From Rhynchopus sp. YZ270_cl-10 (lineage: Eukaryota > Euglenozoa > Diplonemea > Diplonemida > Diplonemidae): a stretch of 64,000 nucleotides of DNA. A program made the translations under genes and the position numbers. The stretch lies in NCBI GenBank assembly GCA_964035575.1, contig OZ037845.1:248001-312000 (forward strand). The letters are read 5' to 3'. Under the pieces are notes generated by a model. The model saw only the letters and a list, made by a program, of their open reading frames with translations. It had not been told where the DNA came from and searched no databases. Each line of letters starts with the position of its first letter. The first letter of the stretch is position 1. This document shows positions 43,318-52,618 of the stretch, one piece after another.

Positions 43318-45533
43318 ATTCTTTTTTTAGATTTTTGCTTCGAAAAGGATGGGGATGGAGTGGGTGGGGTGGGGTGGGCACTGCTGAGAATAAGACTCGG
43401 GGACCTGGACCCAGGGACCCGACTTATTCTCAGCTGTGGGTAGGGGGGGAGAAGAGAAATTTCAGTGAGGAGGAGGAGGAGGAGGAGAGAGGTTTACCAT
43501 TTTCATCTCACAAAAAATGCGGACTCCAACTTCCCGGAAAAAAAAAAGGAAAAAAAAAAAAAAAAGAAGCTAGCAGGGGCGGTTTAAAACATTTTTTTGC
43601 CTTTTAATATGTACTGCAAAAGAAGAACACTGCTTCTCGGGTGTGGTCTCCTCCCCTGTTGTATTTTTAAGGAGAAAAAAAAATACTCAAGGAAGCAGAT
43701 GTCCCCTCCCAGGGGACTCCTTCTCCTCCTCCTCCCTTCCCATGCAATTCGAAACGGTTCCGCATATACGAAGTAATATCTGCGCCATTTGAGCACAAAA
43801 AAAAACTGTAGTTATTGATGCAGGCACCTCCGACTGACTCACATACGATGCCAGCCATCCGGATGAAAGCACCAACCCTGCGGCCTAAAAAATACAGAAT
43901 TTTTTTTTGAAACAAAAATACACATGGTCATCAATCTTATCATAACTTTATACCCACTCTTCAATACCGTTACGAACCAACCAGGAATACAGGGACGGGA
44001 GGGGGGAAAAGCAGTGCTTCAGGGGGGTAAGGAGAGGCTAGACCCCGCTACAGAAGCAGATAACAACAACAGATTTTTTTTTTTTTCACTCCATAAAAGT
44101 CCAGATGAGTTTTTTGCTTTTTGTAAACCTGGTTTCGTATGGGGTACACCCCCAAAAGGCTACCCCATAGCAGCCAGGATATGTTCCTTTTTTGGTGTGT
44201 AAAAAACCAAAAAAAAGGACATTCTTGCAAGATGAATGTGCCTTCACACAAAAATCTAAATGAAGAGGGCGGGTTGGTTGTGTGGTGTTTTTTTTTTTTT
44301 TTTTGGTGGGTTGTTTTGAGGGAATAATTAGTGAAGTTTGACGTAGGCAAATTTTCACAGAGGGGAGTTTCTTTGACAAAGCGAATTCTTCGTTATCTTG
44401 AAAAACATAAGAAAAAAAATTGACGTCAAATGAAAGAAAGAAAAAGACTCTCACTCAGGCGAAGAGATACTGTAAGGTTGCCATTTTATTTTTTTTTGTG
44501 TATTTTTTTATTCTTCTTTTCACGTTGAATACCACGACACTTCTCTTCCAATTTTTCATCTCAAATGACAAAAAAATGAGCTTTTTAAATTCTGCCCTTA
44601 TTCTTATAGTGAGGAACATCACGAATGAAGACATCTCACTACAAAAAATAATCTCTAAAACTGGAGGTGTATTTGGTAATTTTCTGGGGAAAAAATTAGG
44701 GAAAAAAAGAGGGGTACAACGAGCTTAACTCAGCAGGGGGGGTAAAAGCAGGTGCGTTTGAGAAGAGAAAAGACCGATTTGATCCACAGTTGGCCATCAA
44801 GGGCTTTGGTCGGGAACAGTGGCTTTATTTCGCAAGCGCGTTTTGCTAATACATTTGTGAATATTTCCGATTATTCTTGGGTTGCTGGTTTATCGTTGAG
44901 ACGATTCGATTCATATACTTTCAGTTCACGGAGTTGAAAGCATTTGAAAAAATGAGATGTTTTCATCCTCCTCTCTCTCGTAACCATTTAAAGAAAAAGC
45001 AGAAAAAAAACCATAAAGTACACTCCGTATTTTAGAGGGGAAAAAGAGAACAGAAGAAAAAAAAAACGAGCGTATTGTGGGTACACAAATTTGTGAACAA
45101 AAATAGAACAAAAAAAGAACACGATGCTTTGGTTTGACTCGGAAATATTGTTTTGTATTGAATGGCTTCCATCATAGTACCTATTCTGGGTTGAGGTCAC
45201 AGAGACAGTTTCTTGATGTATTGACAAAAAAAAAATAGAAATTGTTGACAGATGAATAGATGTACTTAGCATGAGGCAATGTAGACAATCTATTAAAGGA
45301 GTTCTTCCTTTTGACAACGAAGTACAAAAAAAAATGTTAGAAAAAAATTGACAATAAAATTCGAATTTATTCCAAATGCAACACAAAGACCCTGAGGTGG
45401 ATCAACGTTTTTTTGCATACTTTGTTCGAAAAATTATAACCAAAAAAAAAAGCGTTTTTCAAGGTTTTCAACAAATAAAGAAGGAATTCACCTTTTTCGA
45501 GGGAATCACGGCAAGACTGGCATTTATGTCAGC
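43318..45533. other. Gene-free AT-rich spacer downstream of selenoprotein K
   Basis: About 2.2 kb. It holds one palindromic mini-element (43383-43434) and many A/T runs. The part nearest 45533 should contain the selenoprotein K 3' UTR and its SECIS element; I could not pick the SECIS out by eye. Confidence 0.5.
43383..43434. repeat. Palindromic mini-element with CTGAGAATAAG ends
   Basis: Inverted ends GCTGAGAATAAG (43383-43394) and CTTATTCTCAGC (43423-43434), with GC-rich, partly self-complementary GGGACCTGGACCCAGGGACC between. A second, compound copy is at 56177-56276. Confidence 0.65.
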
Positions 45534-45560
45534 GCGCGTTTTTAGCAACTAAAAACGCGC
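45534..45560 (-). other. Perfect 12-bp hairpin right after the selenoprotein K stop
   Basis: GCGCGTTTTTAG and CTAAAAACGCGC separated by three bases. It begins directly after the TAA and ten bases after the selenocysteine TGA in the sense strand, so it could help recode or terminate. Confidence 0.7.
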
Positions 45561-45895
45561 TTATGCGCCTCAACCGCCTGCAGATGCACCAGATTGCACT
45601 GTGAAGAGAGAGAGAGAAAATGGTTTTATAATTTCTATCTAAAATACATACTCTGCCCCTTGCCGACCCCGTGGATGTTCGGTCCACCTCCACCTCCACC
45701 ACCACCTTTTCTCGACCGTTCGAGCACCTTATGATGGTCACCTAGACTTTGTCCAGGCACCATCGACATGAAGAAGAAGACAATGAAGTTGAACACTGCC
45801 ATCACAAATTCGTAGGCACGCACCTGGAAGGGCTTCGGGCCGATCTTTCCGCCACTCAGGTACATCGGGGCGGACCCCGCCGTTGGGCTGGACAT
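45561..45895 (-). CDS. SELENOK: Selenoprotein K with in-frame selenocysteine TGA
   Basis: Small ER membrane selenoprotein. Exon 1 is 45895-45652 (81 codons plus one base). The intron 45599-45651 (GTATGT, then a CT-rich tract and TTCACAG) joins exon 2, 45598-45561. The spliced frame ends SGASAGG-TGA-GA-stop, with the TGA at 45572-45570. Reading it as selenocysteine gives 93 aa ending in GGUG plus Ala, as in animal SelK (94 aa, ending GGUGR). The rest fits: MYLSGGKIGPKP matches the family start, a single membrane helix lies at about 28-46 (EFVMAVFNFIVFFF), then a Gly-rich, basic cytosolic tail (SRKGGGGGGGG). Without the intron and recoding the ORF would be 86 aa with an unrelated end. No SECIS was identified by eye. 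Confidence 0.8.
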
Positions 45896-46076
45896 GGTTG
45901 CTTGGTCGCCTATCTAGACGTCCTGTAGGTGGGTAGATGATTGTAGTGTGGAGAGAATGGAAAGGGAAATCATCGAGAGGGAAAAGGGGGGATTTGTTTT
46001 TCGTTCTTTTCTCTTGATTTTTGACCTCTGTTTTTTGACAAAGAGGGGGTTTTTGATATTCCGCTATAAAAAATAA

Positions 46077-47807
46077 TCACGCCTTCGCCACCTTCCTCCG
46101 CTTGCGCCGCCTTCTGTTCCCTTCTTCATCGCCTCCTTCTTCCTTTTCCACTACTGCGGCCCACCTTTGTATTCTTTGTTGCAGAACCGTTTCGGGGAGC
46201 ACACCACTGCTGGCGAGGCCACGTACCCTGGCAAGACCACTGCGGACACCTCCAAAGTAGAAGGGCCACTTGCCGCATCCTACCACCACTTCGACAATGC
46301 CATGTGGCGTGGTGGTGGTGCTACCATTGTCTCCACCTTTCGGTGTCCCTGTTTTCCACCAATCTGCGCTGATCGTTTTTTGTTGCTGTTTTTCACCAAA
46401 AAGGGAGGCAAACTCATGAAACCGAACTACAACGAGGCTTTCCGGGACTCTCGGCCTGGTTGCATTTACTATGGCGGCGATGGTGTCGGAAAACTCTAAA
46501 CGAACTTCGGGGGTCAGCGCGATGCCGGATCCTTCGATGGTGCCATTGTCTTTTACTCCTGCAAAGAGACGGCCGCCACGATGGCTGTTGAGAAAGGCGT
46601 TGATGCAGACCCGCGCTGGGGCGTCAAAGTGTGCTGCTGAGGTGTGCGATTTGAACTCCACCTGCGCACCTTCCTGCACGGTCATGCGGTACGTCTCCTT
46701 CCCTTCTGCTATCTCCTTGCGGATCGGCGCTGCCTGCAACACCGGGGTGGTGTCGTGCACACTAAGCGAAGGTGTTGCGTGCTCACGCATTGCAGAGAAA
46801 AAGCCGGTTTCGTTGCGGGATGCGGTGGTGGCGGTGGTCTTCTGTTTTTTGCCGTCCGCAACCCTCAGATCTAAAAGACTCTGCAGCGCTGTTGCCTCCT
46901 CCGCCTCGAAGGATTCGATGGTAGTGTTGTACAGAGTGGCGCCTTGGGCAGTGGTGGCCAGACGTTTTGCTCGGATTTTGAGGGGAAATGGCTCGTCGAT
47001 GAGGAGCGAGGGGCGGGAGGTGCTTGGAAGTGCAGAGAGTTGTGTGTATGTTGGGTTGCGTTTTGTTTTGGCAGCCTCGTCGAAGGGTGTTGTGGTGCGT
47101 TGTTTCAGACGGCGTTCGAAGCGGCGGAGCTGGGAGGATGGTGATGTGAATACTATTTGCCCAACGTAGGCGCCTTCTGCGGTGCTCAGATATGCTACGC
47201 TGTGTGCGCCACTCACCCACCCCCCATCTGCCACCCGCACCGCAGACGCATTCAACGTGAACACCTCACCACCCACCCCAGCCTTCCCCAACACCTCCTC
47301 AAAGTGACCGTTCAACTCCTGTGACGTCTCCCCTTCACGGTCCCCACCCTTCCTCCCATTCACCCTCCCTTCTTGAAGCTCCCATACTATTCCTTCAATG
47401 CTGTGCTCTGCTGGAGCAGCGGATGATACGGTAAGCACACACACAGTTGAGGTAGATTGCTCTGAGAAAGAGGCGGTGACGTACGCAGGGTCAACCGAAG
47501 GGGTGACCGAGGCGACGAGCTGGTCGATGGCGACAAGCAGTTTGTCCTTTTCGCGTACTACCTCATGGGGTTTGAGGGGGGTGGCAGGGAGAGGGAGAGG
47601 CACCACACAGCACGCCGCCACGCCCTTCGCAGCTGCGTTGACTGCCGCAACGAACAGAGGTGCGGAAGCGGACACCGCCTTCCCCAAGGGTGTCAAATGC
47701 GGGGACTCAAGATACCCCTCGGTCGTCCGTGAGGTGGGAACAACGCTAGTGTACGGCACACCAGAAAGAAGTGCCTTCGCGGCCGCTTCAGCTGCAGCTA
47801 CATCCAT
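46077..47807 (-). CDS. Schlafen-type AlbA_2 domain protein
   Basis: 576 aa, single exon. The C-terminal part (about 372-520) matches the AlbA_2 / Schlafen nucleic-acid-binding core: EGAQVEFKSHTSA, then VCINAFLNSHRGGRLFAGV, then KDNGTIEGSGI. In this family the Glu and Lys of EFK and the GG of the strand pair are typical. The protein ends with a strongly basic tail (RRRRKRRKVAKA), a likely nuclear or nucleolar signal. Residues 1-370 are unrecognised and contain low-complexity Ala/Ser stretches. An RNA- or DNA-linked role is likely, but whether it cleaves RNA as some Schlafens do cannot be said. Confidence 0.75.
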   Translation of the reverse strand: MDVAAAEAAAKALLSGVPYTSVVPTSRTTEGYLESPHLTPLGKAVSASAPLFVAAVNAAAKGVAACCVVPLPLPATPLKPHEVVREKDKLLVAIDQLVASVTPSVDPAYVTASFSEQSTSTVCVLTVSSAAPAEHSIEGIVWELQEGRVNGRKGGDREGETSQELNGHFEEVLGKAGVGGEVFTLNASAVRVADGGWVSGAHSVAYLSTAEGAYVGQIVFTSPSSQLRRFERRLKQRTTTPFDEAAKTKRNPTYTQLSALPSTSRPSLLIDEPFPLKIRAKRLATTAQGATLYNTTIESFEAEEATALQSLLDLRVADGKKQKTTATTASRNETGFFSAMREHATPSLSVHDTTPVLQAAPIRKEIAEGKETYRMTVQEGAQVEFKSHTSAAHFDAPARVCINAFLNSHRGGRLFAGVKDNGTIEGSGIALTPEVRLEFSDTIAAIVNATRPRVPESLVVVRFHEFASLFGEKQQQKTISADWWKTGTPKGGDNGSTTTTPHGIVEVVVGCGKWPFYFGGVRSGLARVRGLASSGVLPETVLQQRIQRWAAVVEKEEGGDEEGNRRRRKRRKVAKA

Positions 47808-48740
47808 TTGTGAGGGGTAGGTTGCAACCCCTTAGTGTAAGGATAATGTCTGGAGTGGAGTGGGTGATGCCTAGTGAGGGAAAGTGTTGCCTCCTGTTGC
47901 AATTTAGCTTTGAACGTATTCTGTGGCCCAAGCTGCAGTCGTAATGTGATGTGATGTGATGTGTTTGGTGCCTAGTGAGGGTAATTCTCGCGCAGAATAT
48001 GGCCCTTTGAAGTGGAGGGGAGCGGTTTGATAACAGAGTGGGTAACACCTGAACGGAGTATAGCCCACAGAGTGGAGTGGAGTGGAGGGTAAGTATCGAG
48101 TAGCGACGTCTTTAAAAAAAGTGAGAATATTTGAGCTATTTTTCTATAGTACGAGTATTGACTTAGCACACATGAAATTTACACACTTCTTTTTCGTTCA
48201 AAAAAAGAAAAATCAAGGGATTGTTATTTGATAGATTGCGTTACACAATAGTAGGGCTCTCTAATAGTAACTCTGATGGAGGAAAAAAAGAGTTTGTTTT
48301 TTTCGTTGATTGCTCAATTACCCTGTTTGAGGGGGTGATTGGCAACCGTTTCGGAGGAACCATTTCTCCTTTTACTCCAGTAAGCTACTCTTTGTAGGTA
48401 GGGGGAAAAAAATGTTGGTAATCGTTGCATACGCGTTCTTGGGGCATATCAACGACAACATATCACGCAAAAGGAAGTCGAAAGATGAACGCGCCTTCGT
48501 TGTGCACAACAAAGAGAGGTTCAAAAAAAATGCCCCCTTTTTGTGTACCGGTGGAGGAAAGCACCCCCGGCAAACGCAAAAAAAAAAAAGGGATCTGCAA
48601 CAAAAGTGAGTGTTGATAACATAACTAACATAACCATGCGAGACACCTCAAGGTGAATGCAGACAATGTAGCCATCTTTACCAAGTTGTGCCGAACAATT
48701 ATGGTCTGCCGACTGACTACTGCATCGGAAGGGTCAACAA

Positions 48741-48890
48741 AAAGTTCATAAGCCTGTCGTGCTTACCGGCCGCGTACATATTACGTCGCGTACTAATTAA
48801 GTCGCATCGGGCAAATGGCGATTCAATTAGTACGCGACGTAATATCCACGACCGCACCTGATTCCGTTACGCGGCCGGTAGTCATCTTTA
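48741..48890. repeat. Hairpin repeat family 1, copy split by a TIR element
   Basis: AAAGTTCATAAGCCTGTCGT and GCTTA lie left of the inserted element and GTCATCTTT lies right of it. Removing the insert and one TA restores GTGCTTAGTCATC, as in the uninterrupted copies. Confidence 0.8.
48766..48878. mobile_element. 113-bp palindromic MITE with TA target duplication
   Basis: Terminal inverted repeats CCGGCCGCGTA (48766-48776) and TACGCGGCCGG (48868-48878) are perfect. An inner 21-bp perfect inverted repeat (48778-48798 and 48825-48845) allows almost the whole element to fold. TA is duplicated at 48764-48765 and 48879-48880. The insertion is in a hairpin repeat whose empty site is visible in sister copies. 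No coding capacity. Confidence 0.9.
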
Positions 48891-48991
48891 GAACACCCTT
48901 TAAAAGGAACGTAGAAATGAAAAGGGAATTCGAAGAGTAATCAAACAAAAGACTACAAAAAGAGGTGTTTCTTTACAAAGAAAAGGAAAGA

Positions 48992-49039
48992 GAAAAGTTG
49001 GAAAGACGAACCTAAGGCCTCTGCTCAGGTTACCTTTGA
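48992..49039. repeat. Hairpin repeat family 1, copy d
   Basis: AAAGACGAACCTAAGG, short loop, CTCAGGTTACCTTT. The stem AACCT/AGGTT differs from the consensus yet still pairs. Confidence 0.7.
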
Positions 49040-49061
49040 AGTGCAAAAAAAATTTAAATTT

Positions 49062-49177
49062 AACTTGAGATACAAAGCCCTCTCGTGACAATGTACCTTT
49101 GGTGCATGACCGGGTGCACCGGGGGGTGGACCCCAACCATGCAGTCCTACATCCATTTTCGAGGTTGGCATCTGACA
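49062..49177. repeat. Dispersed repeat family 2, full copy
   Basis: AACTTGAGATACAAAGCCCT at the left, two small hairpins (TGTACC/GGTGCA and GGGTGCACC/GGTGGACCC), then CCAACCATGCAGTCCTACAT and CCATTTTCGAGG. It starts about 20 nt after a family-1 copy. Confidence 0.75.
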
Positions 49178-49921
49178 AATAAGTGAGAAGTTTAAGAGTG
49201 TAAGATAAGCCGCTATAACACATCTTACGAAGACCTGCAAATGCAATACGTTGACTGAAAACAAACACGTTATAGAGAAATATGCGCTTGATGTGCACAC
49301 CTTTCAAAGAACAAGAACAAAGAGAGGCACACACAAAAACACTCACATTTTTTCAAAGCTAAAAAAAAAGGGACTTTTTTGAACACCTTTTTAGAAGGCG
49401 TTAACGTGGCAAATAGGGGAACGCTTCGTGTCACAACCCACACAGGCAGAACCACCCAACGCTCTTGAGAAACAGACGCGGAGTCTTTCTTTTGTATACC
49501 ACAGACAAAACATGATAACGCTAGCCACGACTGCCTAGACAGAGCGGTGTCCCAAACGGTTCACTGGGGGGGGGATCCTCATTGATACAGAAAACAAGTA
49601 TTTGCAACATATGCAATCAATAACTTGATAGCATAGGAGGAGGGATCAATTAAAATGTTCCCATCTTTGTTTTTTTCTGAAAACAAATAAAGAGCCAACA
49701 CAGAGATACCAAGAAGACGAACACCTGTGCACGTCTTCAGGGAAAACCTCAACAGACGCCTCAAGATCAAGAGTGTCACCTCAACCCAGAAATGAATCTG
49801 GGCCACGTAGAAATGCAGCAGTATGTGGACCACGTCATCTCTCTACGATACGGGAACATCTCTGTGTCCAGGTGTGGCGTCAACAAAGGGCAGATAATCC
49901 CGAGAGGTATGTCCCTAGTTA

Positions 49922-50027
49922 CAGTAAAGAACAACAAACACTGGTGGGGTAAAAAGAACTAAGGATTTTGGGAATTTCAAAACTCTAAGGGAAAGTTTTT
50001 ACCCCGTCAATGTTTGTTGTCTTATTG
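49922..50027. mobile_element. 106-bp hairpin element flanked by TA
   Basis: Inverted arms ACAACAAACACTGGTGGGGT... (49931-49955) and 49996-50020 match at 22 of 25 positions; weaker complementarity extends to TA on each side (49920-49921, 50028-50029). Likely a small non-autonomous TIR element, less certain than the 48766 element. Confidence 0.6.
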
Positions 50028-50479
50028 TATTAGGTCCTGACAAAGAAGGGCAGATTTTGTCATTCCAAATGCCTTGAACGATTTGCTTTCCAATAAACAC
50101 CATTGAAGACGATGAGTCATAAATGGTGCATTTTTTTTTTTTTTTGAAAACTTGGTATTTAATTGTTTCGTGGTGCACTGCAAAGCGGAGGCAGACATAT
50201 TATCTAACCAACCTGCCACACATGCAAAAAAAAACGAACCATTTCTTTTCAAAAAAAATCTTTTTTGAAGAAAGCCAGTGAGGGGATAGAAGGGAAGAAG
50301 GAGTAGTAAAAAGGGGGAAATTCGTTGAGTTAAAAAAGCCTTCCTTCAGATACGCACAGGCTTGACTGAGGTAGGTTCGTGATAACAGAAAATGGTTTAA
50401 GACGGGGACAGATTTTTTTTATATAGTGTTCTCGTTCGAATAACAAAGAGAAGTTGGAAGTTGGAACTTAACGAAAACA

Positions 50480-50527
50480 AAAAAGGTTTGTAATGAACTA
50501 AGCCTCCTGCACTTAGTCACATTGCAA
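50480..50527. repeat. Hairpin repeat family 1, copy e
   Basis: AGGTTTGTAATGAA, stem CTAAG, loop, stem CTTAG, TCACATT. Confidence 0.65.
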
Positions 50528-50750
50528 ATAAAGTGGGTCACAAAAAGACAAAATTGTGAGAAGAGTTGAAGGGTGCTATTGACACGCATATCTGTGGATA
50601 AAGAAAGAAAAAGAAAGTCCCTTCTGCACACACACACACATCTGTACCACTATAGGTATCGCGGCGTCTCGTGTTGTTCTATGTGGGCTAGACAGGCTTG
50701 CGATCCAAGTGGTGACTTTTTGTTGTGTCGACAATCACCTGCTAGTGCAG

Positions 50751-50784
50751 GATCTGTACTCAATGTCGCCCGAAGGCTTTTTTT
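50751..50784. repeat. Short dispersed repeat, copy 1 of 2
   Basis: GATCTGTACTCAATGTCGCC then CGAAGGCTTTT; matches 56009-56040 at all but a few positions. Nature unknown. Confidence 0.45.
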
Positions 50785-50926
50785 ACTCAGCATCAAATGC
50801 CAACAAAACAAATCCCTCCTACTTCCTCTTGAGTGCCAAGCGGAAGAGCGGAGGGCGTATTTGAATGTGAATGACCATATTGTTTGCTTCTGCACCGTCT
50901 GCTGAGTAATCAAAACAGAACAAAAG

Positions 50927-50965
50927 AAAATTTGTAAGATGCATGCCTCTCGTGCACAACACATT
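50927..50965. repeat. Hairpin repeat family 1, variant copy
   Basis: TTTGTAAGATGCATGC, loop CTCTC, then GTGCACAACACATT. TGCA/TGCA replaces the consensus stem. Confidence 0.5.
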
Positions 50966-51099
50966 AATAACTGATCTCAAGACGCACAAAAAAAAAAGAG
51001 AAAAAAAATTCACACGAAACAACGGATGCTTCAAAAAGAAACCCCCAAAGACGTATGCACATCCGCAGTACTCGCTACGTCCATCTTCCGAGGTTTTAT

Positions 51100-51139
<40 letters not shown>

Positions 51140-51383
51140 AAATTTGAGCACTCCTTTTTGTTCACAATCAATTTCATAAAGTTCGGTCATTAAAGAAAAT
51201 ACAGCAAAGTTACGCAACGCTTGGGTGGCTTACATACGAATTTACGTTGTCTTTGTTGGGCAATGTATTGGTGTTTTCCCAAGGATATGCTCCGCTATTG
51301 TTTTGTGGTCAAACCAAAGAAAATTCGTGACAACAACACAACCATCCAAACGTGACTGAAAAAAAAATACGCATATAAAAAGA

Positions 51384-51411
51384 AAAGCAAAGATGAACCT
51401 AAGCCTAACAA
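51384..51411. repeat. Hairpin repeat family 1, left half
   Basis: AAAGATGAACCTAAGCCT only; the right arm is absent. Confidence 0.5.
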
Positions 51412-51965
51412 AAAACAGAATCTAACTTCAGGAAAACAAGAGAAAAAAAAAGCCCAGAAAAACAAAAAAACAAAGTGAATGCTGCAAATGTGCTGTGAGT
51501 ATGCATGCGTGATGGTGATATGATCGGCGAAAAACAAATTGCGCCGCACCGTTGATTTCTTGTTTCTTTCAATCAAAAATCGAAAAATCTTATCATTGTG
51601 TCACAGAAACAGATAAAAAAAAAAGAAAAGCTGGCAAGACTCTGTGCACACACATACACCAACAAATACAAAATGAGAATAATTTTAGAAGACCAACCAA
51701 CACCTTCTATGTGTAACACGATCACCAAGACGCACAGAGCATCTTGCAGACCGGGGGGTACTCGCCCCCTCCCTTTCCCCCCTTCTGGTCCTGATTTATT
51801 TTTTTTCTTCCTTTTCCAAAAAGCGGAAGACAGGTACAGTACCTCCAGGGGGAAAGTGTGTCGTGATTCCTTGGGGAGAGGGTGAATAGGGGGGTGTGTT
51901 CTATGCAGAGCAAGGGGAGTGGAGGAAAGTGGGCAGGGGGCGAGACAGGGAAAGGACAGAAAAAA

Positions 51966-52020
51966 AAAAAAGGTTGGGAAGATGAACCTAGGCCGCACAC
52001 TGCCTGAGTCACATCTTCAA
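51966..52020. repeat. Hairpin repeat family 1, copy with changed stem
   Basis: AAGATGAACCTAGGC, loop, GCCTGAGTCACATCTT. AGGC/GCCT replaces AAGC/GCTT: a paired change that keeps the stem. Confidence 0.7.
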
Positions 52021-52224
52021 AACAAAATCGTATACTTACTACTCTAGCAGGCAGTAAGAAGAAATGGTGTATCATTAAAAAAACGCAAACGTTTTGTGGA
52101 AAAAAGCGTTTTGGGTTGCATTGTGTCGGGAATACGAAAGCTGAGGTAGGTGACACATGGTAACTTGATGCTAAAGCAAGAAAAATTTAAAGATGAAATG
52201 TGCACCACCGTGCACACTCATCAA

Positions 52225-52270
52225 AAGAAATGTTGGTTAAGATGAACCTAAGCCTCTGCTTAGTTACTTG
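52225..52270. repeat. Hairpin repeat family 1, copy f
   Basis: GTTAAGATGAACCTAAGC, shortened loop, GCTTAGTTACTT. Confidence 0.7.
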
Positions 52271-52618
52271 GAGAAGAAAAAAAATGCCAAAATAAATTGA
52301 CTACGAACACATAAAGTATCAAAGACAAAACAAGAAGCGTACGTAAAAACACGCATGAATGAGGTGTGTGTACGTCAACGTCAACATCAACACACACCCC
52401 TACACACACTGAAAGAATTTTTTTCAAAAAACAAAAAACAAAAAACTATGATTTTCTCTTTTCCCATTATAATCGAAATAAGCATTTTTTGTCGGAGTTG
52501 CTATTCTCCGTCAGGTTGCTTTCTTTGACAGAACAGGGATGGAATACCCTGCAAACGCTGTATTCTTCTCAACAATTTGAACTGGCCTGGGAGATGCGTT
52601 CGTTCTCCTGCGTTCCCC

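Larger units (their letters stand above)
47808..52618. other. 4.8-kb gene-free repeat-rich region
   Basis: The longest stretch without a gene. It contains at least six hairpin-repeat copies or halves, one family-2 repeat, two TA-flanked hairpin elements and a 38-nt A-run near 51102-51136. A GC-richer patch at 49730-49920 has a short plus-strand frame (from 49792), but no homology is evident. No RNA gene was recognised. Confidence 0.6.

Noticed and set aside
45300-45533. Candidate SECIS elements downstream of selenoprotein K (TGA/GA pairs such as CCGTGATTCCC)
   Set aside because: None folded by eye into a SECIS with a helix of adequate length and an apical AA; a dedicated search is needed.
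49792-49963. Short plus-strand frame starting MNLGHVEMQQYVDHV
   Set aside because: Under 60 codons, ends inside a TA-flanked hairpin element, no homology recognised.
51100-51137. Long A-run as a retroposed poly(A) tail
   Set aside because: No target duplication or upstream element body; A-runs are common throughout the spacers.
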